NCBI RefSeq assembly: GCF_012926615.1
Contig: NZ_JABBNU010000013.1
Coordinates: forward strand, 1-64,000
Length of the DNA stretch: 64,000 nt
Reading direction: 5' to 3'
Origin: Marinigracilibium pacificum
GTDB taxonomy: Bacteria > Bacteroidota > Bacteroidia > Cytophagales > Cyclobacteriaceae
Part shown: positions 39,022-47,769 of the stretch, piece by piece
How positions within the stretch are numbered: the first letter of the stretch is position 1
How the letters are laid out: every line of letters starts with the position of its first letter
Notes under the pieces: generated by a model
Database searches by the model: none
Seen by the model: only the letters and a program-made list of their open reading frames with translations
What the model was told of the DNA's origin: nothing
Made by a program: the position numbers and the translations under genes

Positions 39022-39027
39022 AGGAGG
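39022..39027 (+). promoter_or_regulatory. Strong Shine-Dalgarno site of infC
   Basis: AGGAGG lies 5 nt before the ATC start codon. A site this strong is rare in this window, where most genes have poor Shine-Dalgarno sequences, and it is what fixes the infC start. Confidence 0.85.
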
Positions 39028-39032
39028 TTAAT

Positions 39033-39587
39033 ATCGCCAAAAGAGGAAAAAGGCCCTTCAGAGGACGAGTTGAAGAGCCTTACAGAGTAAATCAAAAAAT
39101 CAGAGCACGACAGGTACGTGTGGTAGGTGAAAACGTAGACGTTGATGTTTATGCACTTGATGAAGCTTTAAAAATGGCTGAAGAGCAAGGCTTAGACTTA
39201 GTTGAGATTTCACCAAAAGCAGATCCACCTGTTTGTAAGATCATTGATTACTCTAAGTTCAAATACGAGCAAAAGAAGAAACAAAAGGAGATTAAAGCTA
39301 AAGCTCAGAAAACAGTGATCAAAGAGATAAGATTTGGTCCGAACACTGATGAGCATGACTTTAAATTCAAACTGAACCATGCTATGAACTTCCTTAAAGA
39401 AGGGGCAAAAGTTAAGGCATATGTTCACTTCGTAGGTAGGACCATCGTATTTAAAGAACGTGGCGAAGTATTACTTCTTAAATTTGCACAAGCTTTGGAA
39501 GAGTATGGTAAGGTAGAACAAATGCCTAAGCTCGAGGGTAAAAGAATGACACTTTTCGTTTCTCCTAAAGCTCAAAAGAAGAAATAA
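39033..39587 (+). CDS. infC: Translation initiation factor IF-3 with ATC start codon
   Basis: The conserved IF-3 N terminus ([20 protein letters not shown]) can be read in frame only from ATC at 39033; the first ATG/GTG-type start (39120) would remove the first 29 residues. From ATC the protein is 184 residues, the usual length. It has the N-terminal domain, a Lys-rich linker ([16 protein letters not shown]) and a C-terminal domain with [19 protein letters not shown]-3 binds the 30S subunit and rejects non-standard start codons, so a rare start in its own gene allows autoregulation, as known for E. coli infC (AUU). rpmI follows by 26 bp. Confidence 0.93.
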   Translation: MAKRGKRPFRGRVEEPYRVNQKIRARQVRVVGENVDVDVYALDEALKMAEEQGLDLVEISPKADPPVCKIIDYSKFKYEQKKKQKEIKAKAQKTVIKEIRFGPNTDEHDFKFKLNHAMNFLKEGAKVKAYVHFVGRTIVFKERGEVLLLKFAQALEEYGKVEQMPKLEGKRMTLFVSPKAQKKK

Positions 39588-39613
39588 TAATCAATTAATA
39601 AACAAGTAGTAAA

Positions 39614-39808
39614 ATGCCTAAAGTAAAAACTACATCTGGAGCTAAGAAAAGGTTTAAACTGACTGGTAGTGGTAAAATCAAAAGAAAGCATGCTTTCAAA
39701 AGCCACATCCTTACAAAAAAAGGTACCAAGCAGAAGCGTAACCTTACTAAAATGGCTTTAGTACACGAGTCAGACGTACCTAGAGTACGTGAATTATTAA
39801 ATATTTAA
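39614..39808 (+). CDS. rpmI: 50S ribosomal protein L35 (bL35)
   Basis: A 64-residue, Lys-rich protein with the bL35 signatures [20 protein letters not shown] and [14 protein letters not shown]. Size and place between infC and rplT are typical. It is part of the large ribosomal subunit. Confidence 0.97.
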   Translation: MPKVKTTSGAKKRFKLTGSGKIKRKHAFKSHILTKKGTKQKRNLTKMALVHESDVPRVRELLNI

Positions 39809-39895
39809 TTTAATAATTGGTTAAATTGTTAAACCCGAATTTTGGTTAGTTAAGTTTCGCAAAGGCGGACACCAACGTTCAAAAAGCAAAAAATT

Positions 39896-40240
39896 ATGCC
39901 TAGATCAGTAAATCACGTAGCATCAAGAGCAAGAAGAAAGAAGATGCTAAAGTCGGCTAAAGGTTATTTTGGTCGCAGAAAAAATGTTTGGACAGTAGCA
40001 AAAAATGCTATCGAGAAAGGATGGCAGTATGCTTACAGGGATCGTAAAGCTAAGAAAAGAGATTTCAGAAAACTTTGGATCGCTCGTATCAACGCCGGAA
40101 CAAGAGCTCACGGAATGTCTTACAGCCGTTTCATGGGTAATTTGAAAAAATCTAATATCGAATTAGATAGAAAAGTTCTTGCAGATCTTGCAATGAATCA
40201 TCCGGAAGCTTTCAAAGCTATCGTTGATAAGTTGAAATAA
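39896..40240 (+). CDS. rplT: 50S ribosomal protein L20 (bL20)
   Basis: A 114-residue basic protein with the bL20 signatures [27 protein letters not shown] and [20 protein letters not shown]. It is needed early in 50S assembly and in many bacteria represses the infC-rpmI-rplT message. The 87-nt gap before it is longer than the 26 nt before rpmI, but I could not identify an L20-binding structure there. A terminator follows. Confidence 0.97.
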   Translation: MPRSVNHVASRARRKKMLKSAKGYFGRRKNVWTVAKNAIEKGWQYAYRDRKAKKRDFRKLWIARINAGTRAHGMSYSRFMGNLKKSNIELDRKVLADLAMNHPEAFKAIVDKLK

Positions 40241-40261
40241 ATAAAAAATATTTCTATTATT

Positions 40262-40290
40262 AAAGCCCTCATTTGAGGGCTTTTTATTTT
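40262..40290 (+). terminator. Terminator of the infC-rpmI-rplT operon
   Basis: AAAGCCCTC (40262-40270), a 4-nt loop, GAGGGCTTT (40275-40283) and a T-rich tail to 40290. The next ATG follows at once at 40292. Confidence 0.9.
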
Positions 40291-40291
40291 T

Positions 40292-40768
40292 ATGATTATG
40301 GAAAAATTAGATTCTTTAAATCAGGTAGCTGAATTTCATAAGACTTTTCAACATCCGATTGAAGAAAACCCTGTGATCCCTGCTGAAAGTCGCTGTGACC
40401 TGCGTGTTGCTTTGTTAGCAGAGGAATTAAAAGAACTACAAGAAGCGATTAAAGATAAGGATATCGTAGAAATTGCAGATGCACTCTGTGATATCCAGTA
40501 TGTGTTGTCCGGAGCTGTGCTTGAATTTGGCCTAGGGGAGAAGTTTAAAGCATTATTTGATGAAGTGCAGAGGTCTAACATGAGTAAAGCATGTGAGACT
40601 GAAGAAGAGGCTCAAAAGACCGTAGATTATTATAAAGAGAAAAAGAATGAAGATTGCTATTTCAAGAAAGTTGATGGCAAATATCTTGTCTTTCGAAAGT
40701 CTGACAATAAGACAATCAAATCTATTAATTACTCACCGGCTGACTTGAAGTCTATTCTAGAGAAATAA
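40292..40768 (+). CDS. MazG-like/PRA-PH-family nucleotide pyrophosphohydrolase
   Basis: A 158-residue all-alpha protein. The metal-binding core LLAEELKELQEAIKDKDIVE followed by EIADALCDIQYVL is the EExxE...ExxD arrangement of the MazG/PRA-PH superfamily, which hydrolyses nucleoside triphosphates to monophosphates and pyrophosphate. A small C-terminal beta segment (about 118-145) follows. Likely a house-cleaning enzyme for non-canonical nucleotides. The start could also be the ATG at 40298. It begins right after the rplT operon terminator, so its promoter must overlap rplT or the terminator. Confidence 0.85.
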   Translation: MIMEKLDSLNQVAEFHKTFQHPIEENPVIPAESRCDLRVALLAEELKELQEAIKDKDIVEIADALCDIQYVLSGAVLEFGLGEKFKALFDEVQRSNMSKACETEEEAQKTVDYYKEKKNEDCYFKKVDGKYLVFRKSDNKTIKSINYSPADLKSILEK

Positions 40769-40799
40769 AAAAAAGCACTGTTTATACAGTGCTTTTTTT
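40767..40799. terminator. Bidirectional terminator between the MazG-like gene and a small membrane protein gene
   Basis: GCACTGT (40775-40781), TTAT loop and ACAGTGC (40786-40792), with eight A on the left and seven T on the right. It overlaps the stop codons of both convergent genes. Confidence 0.88.
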
Positions 40800-40989
40800 A
40801 GTTTTCTTCATCTCCTTCATTTTTGTTGGACCGTATTACAAATCGGTTTATCAAAAATGCAATAATCCAACTTACTAATGCCATTCCTACATACTGTAAT
40901 TGATTCTCTTCAATTTTGAAACTATACATCAATGTGAAGAGACATGTTAGAATTAACAACCAGTATATTATTACAAAAAGCTTATTCAA
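40798..40989 (-). CDS. Small two-helix membrane protein
   Basis: A 63-residue frame with two hydrophobic segments (about 4-24 and 33-52) and a charged tail (RSNKNEGDEEN). The only standard start is TTG at 40989; a stop lies 24 bp upstream in frame. It begins 8 nt after a 35-codon membrane-protein frame on the same strand, and both could be transcribed with tRNA-Met. The charged tail and hydrophobic pattern support a real protein, but I recognise no family. Confidence 0.55.
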   Translation of the reverse strand: MNKLFVIIYWLLILTCLFTLMYSFKIEENQLQYVGMALVSWIIAFLINRFVIRSNKNEGDEEN

Positions 40990-40997
40990 AACGATAC

Positions 40998-41105
40998 TTA
41001 TCTTTTTTTCTTACCAAATAAAAGCCACATTATACTAACTACTATTATAGCGCCAATAATTAATGCTAAAATATTCCCTGGAGTTATCTGATCGATTGCA
41101 TGCAT
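40998..41105 (-). CDS. Tiny single-helix membrane protein (35 residues)
   Basis: An ATG-started frame (MHAIDQITPGNI) with one hydrophobic helix (about 12-29, ILALIIGAIIVVSIMWLLF) and a basic end FGKKKR, the layout of a small membrane-anchored protein. It lies 46 bp downstream of tRNA-Met on the same strand and 8 nt upstream of the 63-residue frame. No family recognised; such a short frame could arise by chance. Confidence 0.5.
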   Translation of the reverse strand: MHAIDQITPGNILALIIGAIIVVSIMWLLFGKKKR

Positions 41106-41151
41106 AATGTGTAAAATAAGGCTAAAAATAGGGTGGTTAGAGTAGAAAAAG

Positions 41152-41225
41152 TAGCGAGAGGGGGATTTGAACCCCCGACCTCCGGGTTATGAATCCGACG
41201 CTCTAACCAACTGAGCTATCTCGCC
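41152..41225 (-). tRNA. tRNA-Met (anticodon CAT)
   Basis: The minus strand folds into a full cloverleaf of 74 nt. The acceptor stem is GGCGAGA with TCTCGCT and discriminator A; the D arm is GCTC/GAGC. The anticodon loop TTCATAA has CAT at 41191-41189, and the T stem is GGGGG/CCCCC with TTCAAAT. CCA is not encoded. It lacks the GGG/CCC anticodon-stem pairs of initiator tRNA, so it is the elongator Met type, or possibly an Ile tRNA whose CAU is changed to lysidine. Confidence 0.95.
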
Positions 41226-41340
41226 AAATGGGCTGCAAATATAATGATGATATTTTTATAACTCCAAGCATTTTTCAAACTTATTTTTTTTTGGTTTTAT
41301 CTTTTTTATCCTATCTTGAACATTAACAAAGCTAAAATGA

Positions 41341-41724
41341 ATGATAAAAAATACTTTTACCGCTGATTTTGAGATAAATGCATCGCCAAAAATGCTTTAT
41401 CCATACCTAAATACAGCAGGAGGGCTTGCTCAATGGTTTGCTGATGATGTAACGCTTGATGGAGATAAGAATTTTCTTTTTTTCTGGGATGACTCAGAAA
41501 TAAAAGCAAAGGTGGCGGGGCAACGGTCTAACGTATATGTTAAGTATGAGTTTATTGATGAAGATGAAGAGCCTTCCTATATAGAATTTAAACTTGAAGT
41601 AAACGAATTAACTGAAGCCACTTTTTTAGTTGTTACTGATCATAGCAGTAATTTTGATGATGAAGAGCTTTTTGAAATGTGGGAGCAAATGGTTAGCTCC
41701 TTAAAAGAAATTGTTGGCGGTTAA
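41341..41724 (+). CDS. START-like (SRPBCC) domain protein
   Basis: A 127-residue single-domain protein. The start TFTADFEINASPKMLYPYLN, the middle GLAQWFADDVTLDGDK and the C-terminal amphipathic helix (DEELFEMWEQMVSSLKEIVG) match the SRPBCC/AHSA1-like fold seen as a START-like protein in Bacteroidota. These proteins bind hydrophobic ligands or act as co-chaperones; no ligand can be named. It is acidic and cytoplasmic. The LptF/LptG-type permease gene follows by 80 bp under its own promoter. Confidence 0.75.
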   Translation: MIKNTFTADFEINASPKMLYPYLNTAGGLAQWFADDVTLDGDKNFLFFWDDSEIKAKVAGQRSNVYVKYEFIDEDEEPSYIEFKLEVNELTEATFLVVTDHSSNFDDEELFEMWEQMVSSLKEIVGG

Positions 41725-41743
41725 AAATCCAACTCATAAAATA

Positions 41744-41775
41744 TTTTTATTCCGGGGATCAAGGCATTATTTTTG
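41744..41775 (+). promoter_or_regulatory. Promoter for the LptF/LptG-type permease gene
   Basis: TATTTTTG at 41768-41775 matches TAnnTTTG exactly. A TTTT at 41744-41747 stands in the -33 position with a 20-nt spacer. It is followed by a leader of about 25 nt. Confidence 0.5.
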
Positions 41776-41804
41776 CGACATACTTTGGAAAAAATGCTTC
41801 CTTA

Positions 41805-43769
41805 ATGAAAAAAATCGATAAGCTTATTTTTAAAGCTTTTATAGGGCCGTTTATTCTCACCTTGGGCATCGTGGTGTTTATCTTATTGATACAGCATCTA
41901 CTGCGATACATGGATGAGATTATAGGTAAAGATCTTGGGTTAGAGGTTTATGCTGAGCTTTTCTTGAATTTTGCTTATGTAACCACTCCAATGGCAATGC
42001 CTTTGGCTATTTTGCTATCGTCTATAATGACATTTGGTAATTTAGGACAGCATTTTGAATTAACTGCAATAAAAGGTGCCGGTATTTCTTTGGTAAGAGC
42101 TTTACTTCCAATATTTATATTTTCAATCTTTTTGTCCATAGCGGCATATTATAGCAACTATTATTTGGTGCCACGTGCTGCATTAAATGCTTATAGTTTG
42201 TTATGGGATGTAAAGCAAAAGAAACCTTCAATGGAATTGAAGGCTGGTGTTTTTTATAATGGCATACCAAACTACAGTATTAAAATAAATGATAAGGATG
42301 AGGAGACTGAGCTTTTAAAAGGCTTAATGATTTATGATCATTCTAAAAATAATGGGAATACTAATTTGACTGTTGCTGATTCCGGAAGAATGATTTCCAT
42401 TAATGAAGGCCGTTATTTAAAACTTGAAATGTTTAACGGGGCAAGGTATGCAGATGGAGAGTCTAATAAATCGGTTTTAAAAAGAAGGCGAAATGAGCCC
42501 GCAGATTTTATTAAAACTGAATTTGAGAAGACCTATTATATTTTTGATTTGTCTTCAATGATAGATGGCTTGGATCAAAGGACTGATAAGGAGTTGTTTG
42601 CCAGAAACAGGATAATGCGGAATCGAGAGCAGCTGGTTGGAGATATCGATTCGATACAAATGGATATTAGTCAGACTCAGTATAGTATTTATCAATATTC
42701 TAAATCATTCTTTCTTCATCATGGAGTAAAGCAAGAATTAGTACCTCAAGATCTTAAAGAGCAAGTAGAATATTATGATTCAATAAGAGATTTAAAAAGA
42801 AAAAGGGCTGACTCTATTCAGATTGCACGATCAACAAAAATCGAAGATTCACTAGCAGAAAGATATGCCAGGAAAGAATCAAAAGATTTATCAGAGTCAA
42901 GAGAAGATTCTTTAGAAGGAAAAAATGATTCTGTGAAAATAAATACTTCAAAGAAAAATGATAATACTGGTAAAAGGGGAGGGATTGTTTCAGATCCAAT
43001 ATCTGTAGGGAAAAATATAAATCCGCTAACAAAAGAACAACTCGATTCAATAAGAAGGGTAAGGAGTGAAGATTTAAGAGAAAAAAGTATAAAGAATAAG
43101 CGTGATCGTCTACGGAATGAAGATAGGTTTTCTCAAATTAACTTAAAGGATTCGGTAAGTTCAAAATCTATCGATTCATTGGAAGAACTTAATACGATAG
43201 ATAGCCTCAGCGAGATTGAATCTGCAGAGATGATTGAGGAATCTATTAGTGATTTAGATGATCAGACAACTAGGAATCTTAAACGATTTAAGGAAAGAGT
43301 TTCGGTAAGTTCTACCAAGAAGCAGGTTTATAGAAGAGCTTTAACACGAGCGAGACAAAATAAGGGTAAAATCGAATCAAAAAGCGAAAGCATTAAAGAT
43401 AAAGAAGGTGAGCTACGTGCATTTATAGTGGAATATCATAAAAAATTCGCTATGAGTTTTGCTTGTGTGATTATGTTTTTAATTGGCGCGCCTTTGGGTT
43501 CAATTATTAAGAAGGGTGGTTTAGGTTTTCCTACAATTGTTTCTGTAATCTTTTTCATAATTTATTATGTGCTAAGTATTTTTGGTGAAAAATGGGGTAA
43601 GGAAGAGTTAATAAACCCTGCCCTTGGAGCCTGGATGGCAAATATCATATTATTTCCGCTAGGTATATACTTTTTACAACAAGCTCGTATTGATGCTAGA
43701 TTGTTTGATGCAGATTATTATGCGGTAACTATAAAACGTCTAAAGAAAAAGTTTATTAAAAATAAGTGA
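41805..43769 (+). CDS. LptF/LptG-family LPS export permease with a large charged insertion
   Basis: A 654-residue inner-membrane protein. Residues 10-140 hold three membrane helices (FIGPFILTLGIVVFILLIQH; YLVPRAALNAYSLLW just after the third), then the periplasmic beta-jellyroll (about 140-255). The C-terminal part (about 540-635) has the remaining three helices with GAPLGSIIKKGGLG. Between them lies an unusual insertion of about 270 residues rich in Lys, Arg, Ser, Asp and Glu, whereas E. coli LptF/G are only about 360 residues long. LptFG with LptB extracts lipopolysaccharide and passes it to the LptC bridge. Which of the two subunits this is cannot be told. Confidence 0.9.
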   Translation: MKKIDKLIFKAFIGPFILTLGIVVFILLIQHLLRYMDEIIGKDLGLEVYAELFLNFAYVTTPMAMPLAILLSSIMTFGNLGQHFELTAIKGAGISLVRALLPIFIFSIFLSIAAYYSNYYLVPRAALNAYSLLWDVKQKKPSMELKAGVFYNGIPNYSIKINDKDEETELLKGLMIYDHSKNNGNTNLTVADSGRMISINEGRYLKLEMFNGARYADGESNKSVLKRRRNEPADFIKTEFEKTYYIFDLSSMIDGLDQRTDKELFARNRIMRNREQLVGDIDSIQMDISQTQYSIYQYSKSFFLHHGVKQELVPQDLKEQVEYYDSIRDLKRKRADSIQIARSTKIEDSLAERYARKESKDLSESREDSLEGKNDSVKINTSKKNDNTGKRGGIVSDPISVGKNINPLTKEQLDSIRRVRSEDLREKSIKNKRDRLRNEDRFSQINLKDSVSSKSIDSLEELNTIDSLSEIESAEMIEESISDLDDQTTRNLKRFKERVSVSSTKKQVYRRALTRARQNKGKIESKSESIKDKEGELRAFIVEYHKKFAMSFACVIMFLIGAPLGSIIKKGGLGFPTIVSVIFFIIYYVLSIFGEKWGKEELINPALGAWMANIILFPLGIYFLQQARIDARLFDADYYAVTIKRLKKKFIKNK

Positions 43770-43773
43770 AAGC

Positions 43774-43804
43774 TTGGTAACATTACCTTAATGCTATAAT
43801 TTTG
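43774..43804 (+). promoter_or_regulatory. rpsO promoter
   Basis: TTG at 43774-43776 and TAATTTTG at 43797-43804, spaced by 20 nt, match the -33/-7 elements of Bacteroidota promoters. The ATG is 25 bp downstream. Confidence 0.65.
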
Positions 43805-43829
43805 CACCTCATTTAAAATTTAACTAGTC

Positions 43830-44105
43830 ATGTATTTAACTAAAGAGAAGAAACAAGAAATCTTTGAAAATCATGGTCGGTTAAAGTCAAAAGAAGATAC
43901 AGGTTCTGCTGAGTCGCAAATTGCGTTATTCACATTCAGAATCAATCATTTGACTAACCACCTGAAAAGTAACAAAAAGGACCACTCAACTAGACTTGGT
44001 CTTTTAAGGTTAGTAGGTAAAAGAAGAAGACTTTTAAATTACTTACAAGATATCGAAATCGAGAGATATAGAGCTATTCTTAAGGAACTTAACTTAAGAA
44101 AATAA
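43830..44105 (+). CDS. rpsO: 30S ribosomal protein S15 (uS15)
   Basis: A 91-residue protein with the uS15 signatures [42 protein letters not shown] and [10 protein letters not shown]. It binds the central domain of 16S rRNA. The order rpsO-pnp is conserved widely. It has its own promoter and terminator here. Confidence 0.97.
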   Translation: MYLTKEKKQEIFENHGRLKSKEDTGSAESQIALFTFRINHLTNHLKSNKKDHSTRLGLLRLVGKRRRLLNYLQDIEIERYRAILKELNLRK

Positions 44106-44114
44106 AGAACAAAA

Positions 44115-44148
44115 GAGAGGGAGTCTGATATGATTCCCTCTTTTTTTA
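44115..44148 (+). terminator. rpsO terminator
   Basis: AGAGGGA-GTC (44116-44125) pairs with GAT-TCCCTCT (44132-44141, one G-T pair) and is followed by seven T. Confidence 0.82.
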
Positions 44149-44215
44149 TTATATTGCCCCGTCTGAAGTCTGAACTCCATCAAATAAAATTGTAGAATAT
44201 TATTTTTAATTCTTT

Positions 44216-46369
44216 ATGATTCCTAAAGCGATTATAAAAACCATCCAACTTCCGGATGGAAGAGAAATTACTATTGAAACCGGGCGATTAGCCAAGCAGG
44301 CCGATGGATCTGTTGTCGTTCGTATGGGTGACACCATGTTATTGGCTACTGTAGTATCTAGTAAAGAAGCGAAAGAAGGGGTAGACTTCCTGCCTTTGAG
44401 TGTTGATTATCAAGAGAAATTTGCTGCAGCAGGAAAGATACCTGGAGGTTTTCTTAAAAGAGAAGGTAAACTTTCTGATCACGAAGTGTTAATCAGTAGG
44501 TTAGTTGACAGGGCATTACGTCCTCTTTTTCCAGATGATTACCATGCTGACACTCAAGTAATGATTCAGTTGATATCAAGTGATGAAGAAGTATCTCCGG
44601 ATGCATTAGCAGCTTTGGCAGCATCTTCAGCACTTGCGGTTTCTGATATTCCTTTTGGAGGCCCTATATCAGAGGTAAGAGTGAGTCGAAGAAATGGTGA
44701 GTGGAAAATAAATGCTCCTATTTCTGAAATTGAAGAAAGTGATATAAACCTGATTGTTGCTGCAACCAATGAAAACATCATGATGGTTGAAGGCGAAATG
44801 AAGGAAGTTCAGGAAGACGAAATGCTTGAGGCATTAAAGGTTGCTCACGACGCTATTAGAGTTCAGTGTGATATCCAAAAGGAACTTGAAAAGGAAGTAG
44901 GTTCAACTGAGAAGAGAACATATAGTCATGAAGTTCATGATGAAGCATTAAGAGAGAAAATGAATCAGGAGCTTTATCCTAAGGTATATGAAGTTGCAAA
45001 ACAGCAACATGCCAATAAAGATGTGAGATCTGATCTTTTTAAAAGTATAAAGCAAGAGTTTCTTGATAGCCTTGGTGAAGATAGCGAGTACGATGAAGTA
45101 ATGATCGGAATGTATTACAAGGATATCCAAAAAGAAGCTTGTAGAAATCTGATGCTGGATGAAGGTAAAAGACTTGATGGAAGAAAATTTGATGAAATTC
45201 GTCCGATTTGGTCTGAAGTGGATTACCTTCCATCTGCTCATGGTTCTGCTGTATTCACAAGGGGTGAAACCCAATCATTGACTACATGTACATTAGGTAC
45301 TAAGCTTGATGAGCAGATGATTGACGGAGCTGTGTTTAGTGGAACAAACAAATTTTTACTTCACTACAACTTTCCTGGTTTTTCAACTGGTGAAGTAAGA
45401 CCAAACAGAGGGCCTGGTAGAAGAGAGGTAGGGCACGGGAACCTTGCATTAAGAGCTCTTAAGCAAGTTATTCCATCGCACGATAAAAATCCTTACACGA
45501 TTAGAATAGTATCAGATATATTAGAGTCAAATGGATCATCATCAATGGCAACAGTTTGTGCTGGTGCGATGGCTATGATGGATGCTGGTATTCCTATTTC
45601 TGGTCCTGTTTCAGGTATTGCAATGGGAATGGTTAGTGATCCTAAAACAGGTAAATACAGAGTTTTAAGTGATATCCTTGGAGATGAAGATCATCTTGGA
45701 GATATGGACTTTAAAGTTACCGGAACTGAAAAAGGGATTACGGCTTGTCAAATGGATATAAAAATTGATGGCTTATCTCATGAGGTTTTAAAAGAAGCTT
45801 TAGAGCAGTCTAAGCGAGGAAGATTACATATTTTAGGTGAAATGCTTAAAACAATTTCTGAGCCTAGAGATGATTATAAAGCGCATGCTCCTAGATTTGA
45901 AACAATTAAGATTGGTTTGGATCAGATTGGTGCTGTAATAGGGCCTGGAGGTAAAATCATTCAAGAAATTCAAAAGCAGTCTGGTGCAACTATTATCGTT
46001 GAAGAGAAAGATGATCATGGTTTAGTTAATATCTTCGCTAATGATCAGGATAAAATGAAAATTGCGGCTGATAGAGTAAAAGCAATTGTTGCTATTCCTG
46101 AAGTTGGAGAAACATATACTGGTACGGTTAAATCAATTATGCCATTTGGTGCATTTATAGAATTCATGCCAGGAAAAGAAGGTCTTTTACATATTTCTGA
46201 AATTAAATGGGAAAGAGTAGAGACAATGGACGGTGTTCTTGAAATAGGTGAGGAACTTCAGGTTAAGTTACTTGATGTTGACAAGAAAACAGGTAAGTTT
46301 AAATTGTCTAGAAAAGCTTTATTGCCAAGACCTCCTAGAAAGGAAAGGCCACAAAATAAAGAAGAATAA
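44216..46369 (+). CDS. pnp: Polyribonucleotide nucleotidyltransferase (PNPase)
   Basis: A 717-residue phosphorolytic 3'-5' exoribonuclease. Two RNase PH domains (about 15-145 and 325-545, with [12 protein letters not shown]-type and [10 protein letters not shown] motifs) flank a helical linker. The second RNase PH domain carries the active-site Asp residues in [19 protein letters not shown] domain (about 565-620, [11 protein letters not shown]) and an S1 domain (about 635-705, [21 protein letters not shown]) follow. It degrades mRNA and can add 3' tails. Length and domains are complete. Confidence 0.97.
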   Translation: MIPKAIIKTIQLPDGREITIETGRLAKQADGSVVVRMGDTMLLATVVSSKEAKEGVDFLPLSVDYQEKFAAAGKIPGGFLKREGKLSDHEVLISRLVDRALRPLFPDDYHADTQVMIQLISSDEEVSPDALAALAASSALAVSDIPFGGPISEVRVSRRNGEWKINAPISEIEESDINLIVAATNENIMMVEGEMKEVQEDEMLEALKVAHDAIRVQCDIQKELEKEVGSTEKRTYSHEVHDEALREKMNQELYPKVYEVAKQQHANKDVRSDLFKSIKQEFLDSLGEDSEYDEVMIGMYYKDIQKEACRNLMLDEGKRLDGRKFDEIRPIWSEVDYLPSAHGSAVFTRGETQSLTTCTLGTKLDEQMIDGAVFSGTNKFLLHYNFPGFSTGEVRPNRGPGRREVGHGNLALRALKQVIPSHDKNPYTIRIVSDILESNGSSSMATVCAGAMAMMDAGIPISGPVSGIAMGMVSDPKTGKYRVLSDILGDEDHLGDMDFKVTGTEKGITACQMDIKIDGLSHEVLKEALEQSKRGRLHILGEMLKTISEPRDDYKAHAPRFETIKIGLDQIGAVIGPGGKIIQEIQKQSGATIIVEEKDDHGLVNIFANDQDKMKIAADRVKAIVAIPEVGETYTGTVKSIMPFGAFIEFMPGKEGLLHISEIKWERVETMDGVLEIGEELQVKLLDVDKKTGKFKLSRKALLPRPPRKERPQNKEE

Positions 46370-46390
46370 GAAAATTTATAATAGAATATT

Positions 46391-46422
46391 AAAAGAGGGT
46401 TAATTTTAACCCTCTTTTTTTT
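46391..46422 (+). terminator. pnp terminator
   Basis: AAAAGAGGGTTAA (46391-46403) pairs with TTAACCCTCTTTT (46406-46418); in practice the loop will open to TAATTTTA. A T-run continues to 46422. Confidence 0.88.
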
Positions 46423-46495
46423 GTTTTTTATTGATTTTGACAAATCTTCAAATTATTCAAAAATATTTCGATTGGTCATAATTTGACAACCTCTG

Positions 46496-46527
46496 TTGTG
46501 TACTAGATTTAGGAATTGATAAATTTG
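46496..46527 (+). promoter_or_regulatory. Promoter of the primary sigma factor gene
   Basis: TTG at 46496-46498 and TAAATTTG at 46520-46527, spaced by 21 nt, are good -33/-7 elements. This predicts a leader of about 240 nt before the sigma gene. Confidence 0.6.
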
Positions 46528-46531
46528 CACT

Positions 46532-46775
46532 TTAATTAGAGTTCATTTAAATATTTCTCTTAATCGGTATATAATTAGTGTTTATCCAAGAAAAATAATT
46601 GTTTGTCTGTAGTCACAATGATGTTGGCGTTAGTTTAATGTTATCCGAATATTATTCTGTGGTAATGATGACTTCTCCTAATTAATTTTTGTATAACTTG
46701 AAATATTGCTAATTAATTGTTGGTAGAATTAACTTCTCAGGATTATATTTAAGGTGGGATCATAAAAAACAACGA
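46532..46775 (+). other. Long AT-rich leader of the sigma factor gene
   Basis: About 240 bp without a convincing gene. It holds two copies of CTAATTAATT (46678-46687 and 46709-46718) and two of ACTTCTC (46671 and 46732), and a Shine-Dalgarno-like AAGGTGGG about 17 nt before the ATG. I see no terminator or known riboswitch in it. Confidence 0.5.
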
Positions 46776-47639
46776 ATGAGACAACTTAAAATTAGTAAGC
46801 AAATCACTAACAGAGAAAGCCAGTCTCTTGATAAATATTTACAAGAGATAGGTAAGGTGGATCTGTTAACACCCGAAGAGGAAGTTGAATTGGCAGTCCG
46901 AATTAAGCAGGGTGATCAGTTGGCATTAGAGAAATTGACGAAGGCAAACCTAAGGTTTGTTGTTTCTGTTGCAAAGCAATATCAGAATCAGGGATTAACA
47001 CTGGGTGATTTGATCAACGAAGGTAATCTGGGCTTGATCAAAGCAGCACAAAGATTTGACGAAACAAGAGGATTCAAATTTATTTCATATGCTGTATGGT
47101 GGATTAGACAATCAATATTACAGGCTCTGGCAGAACAATCAAGAATTGTCCGCCTTCCGTTAAACAGAGTTGGTTCTTTAAACAAGATTTCAAAAACATT
47201 TTCTGAATTAGAACAAAAATATGAAAGGGAGCCATCTCCAGAAGAATTGGCTGAAGTTTTGGAAATAACTGCTAGTGAAGTAGTAGATACAATGAAGATA
47301 AGTGGGCGTCATGTATCAATGGATGCACCATTTAGTCAAGGTGAAGAAAATAGTCTGTTAGACGTTCTTGAAAATGACGGAGAAGATAAGCCTGATCTTG
47401 AATTGATGAGTGATTCATTGAGAAGAGAAGTCTTAAGAGCATTGTCAACTTTAACAGCACGAGAAGCAGATGTTATCATGTTGTACTTTGGTTTGAATGG
47501 AGAGCATGCATTAACATTAGAGGAGATAGGTGAAAGGTTTAATCTTACCAGAGAAAGAGTAAGACAGATTAAAGAAAAAGCGATCAGAAGACTTAGACAT
47601 ACAAGTAGAAGTCGCGCATTAAAGACTTATTTAGGATAA
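46776..47639 (+). CDS. rpoD: Primary RNA polymerase sigma factor (sigma-70, Bacteroidota type)
   Basis: A 287-residue sigma-70 protein lacking the long region 1.1 and spacer of E. coli RpoD, as is normal for the primary sigma of this phylum. Region 1.2 starts [20 protein letters not shown], regions 2.1-2.4 hold [17 protein letters not shown] and [17 protein letters not shown], and region 4.2 holds [20 protein letters not shown]. It directs RNA polymerase to the TAnnTTTG-type promoters seen around it. It lies between pnp and trxB, with its own promoter and terminator. Confidence 0.95.
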   Translation: MRQLKISKQITNRESQSLDKYLQEIGKVDLLTPEEEVELAVRIKQGDQLALEKLTKANLRFVVSVAKQYQNQGLTLGDLINEGNLGLIKAAQRFDETRGFKFISYAVWWIRQSILQALAEQSRIVRLPLNRVGSLNKISKTFSELEQKYEREPSPEELAEVLEITASEVVDTMKISGRHVSMDAPFSQGEENSLLDVLENDGEDKPDLELMSDSLRREVLRALSTLTAREADVIMLYFGLNGEHALTLEEIGERFNLTRERVRQIKEKAIRRLRHTSRSRALKTYLG

Positions 47640-47663
47640 TATGATATAAAACTTTACATTGTT

Positions 47664-47697
47664 AAAAAAGGTCTCGATATGAGACCTTTTTTTTTTA
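47664..47697 (+). terminator. Terminator of the sigma factor gene
   Basis: AAAAAAGGTCTC (47664-47675), loop GATAT, GAGACCTTTTTT (47681-47692) and further T to 47696. Confidence 0.9.
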
Positions 47698-47769
47698 ACT
47701 TTACCGCAACTTTTTCGTTAAGGATATAAAAGTTTGTTTTAACAACAGTGAAATAACTATTTATTTATA

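Noticed and set aside
39120-39587. infC starting at GTG 39120
   Set aside because: It would remove the conserved first 29 residues of IF-3, whereas ATC at 39033 has a strong Shine-Dalgarno site and restores the full N terminus.
39809-39895. L20-binding leader structure between rpmI and rplT
   Set aside because: The gap is long, but I found no convincing pseudoknot or mimic of the 23S site by eye.
40798-41105. Frameshift joining the 35- and 63-residue membrane frames into one protein
   Set aside because: The first ends in a typical basic tail and stop, with a separate possible start 8 nt later; nothing indicates that the two halves belong to one known protein.
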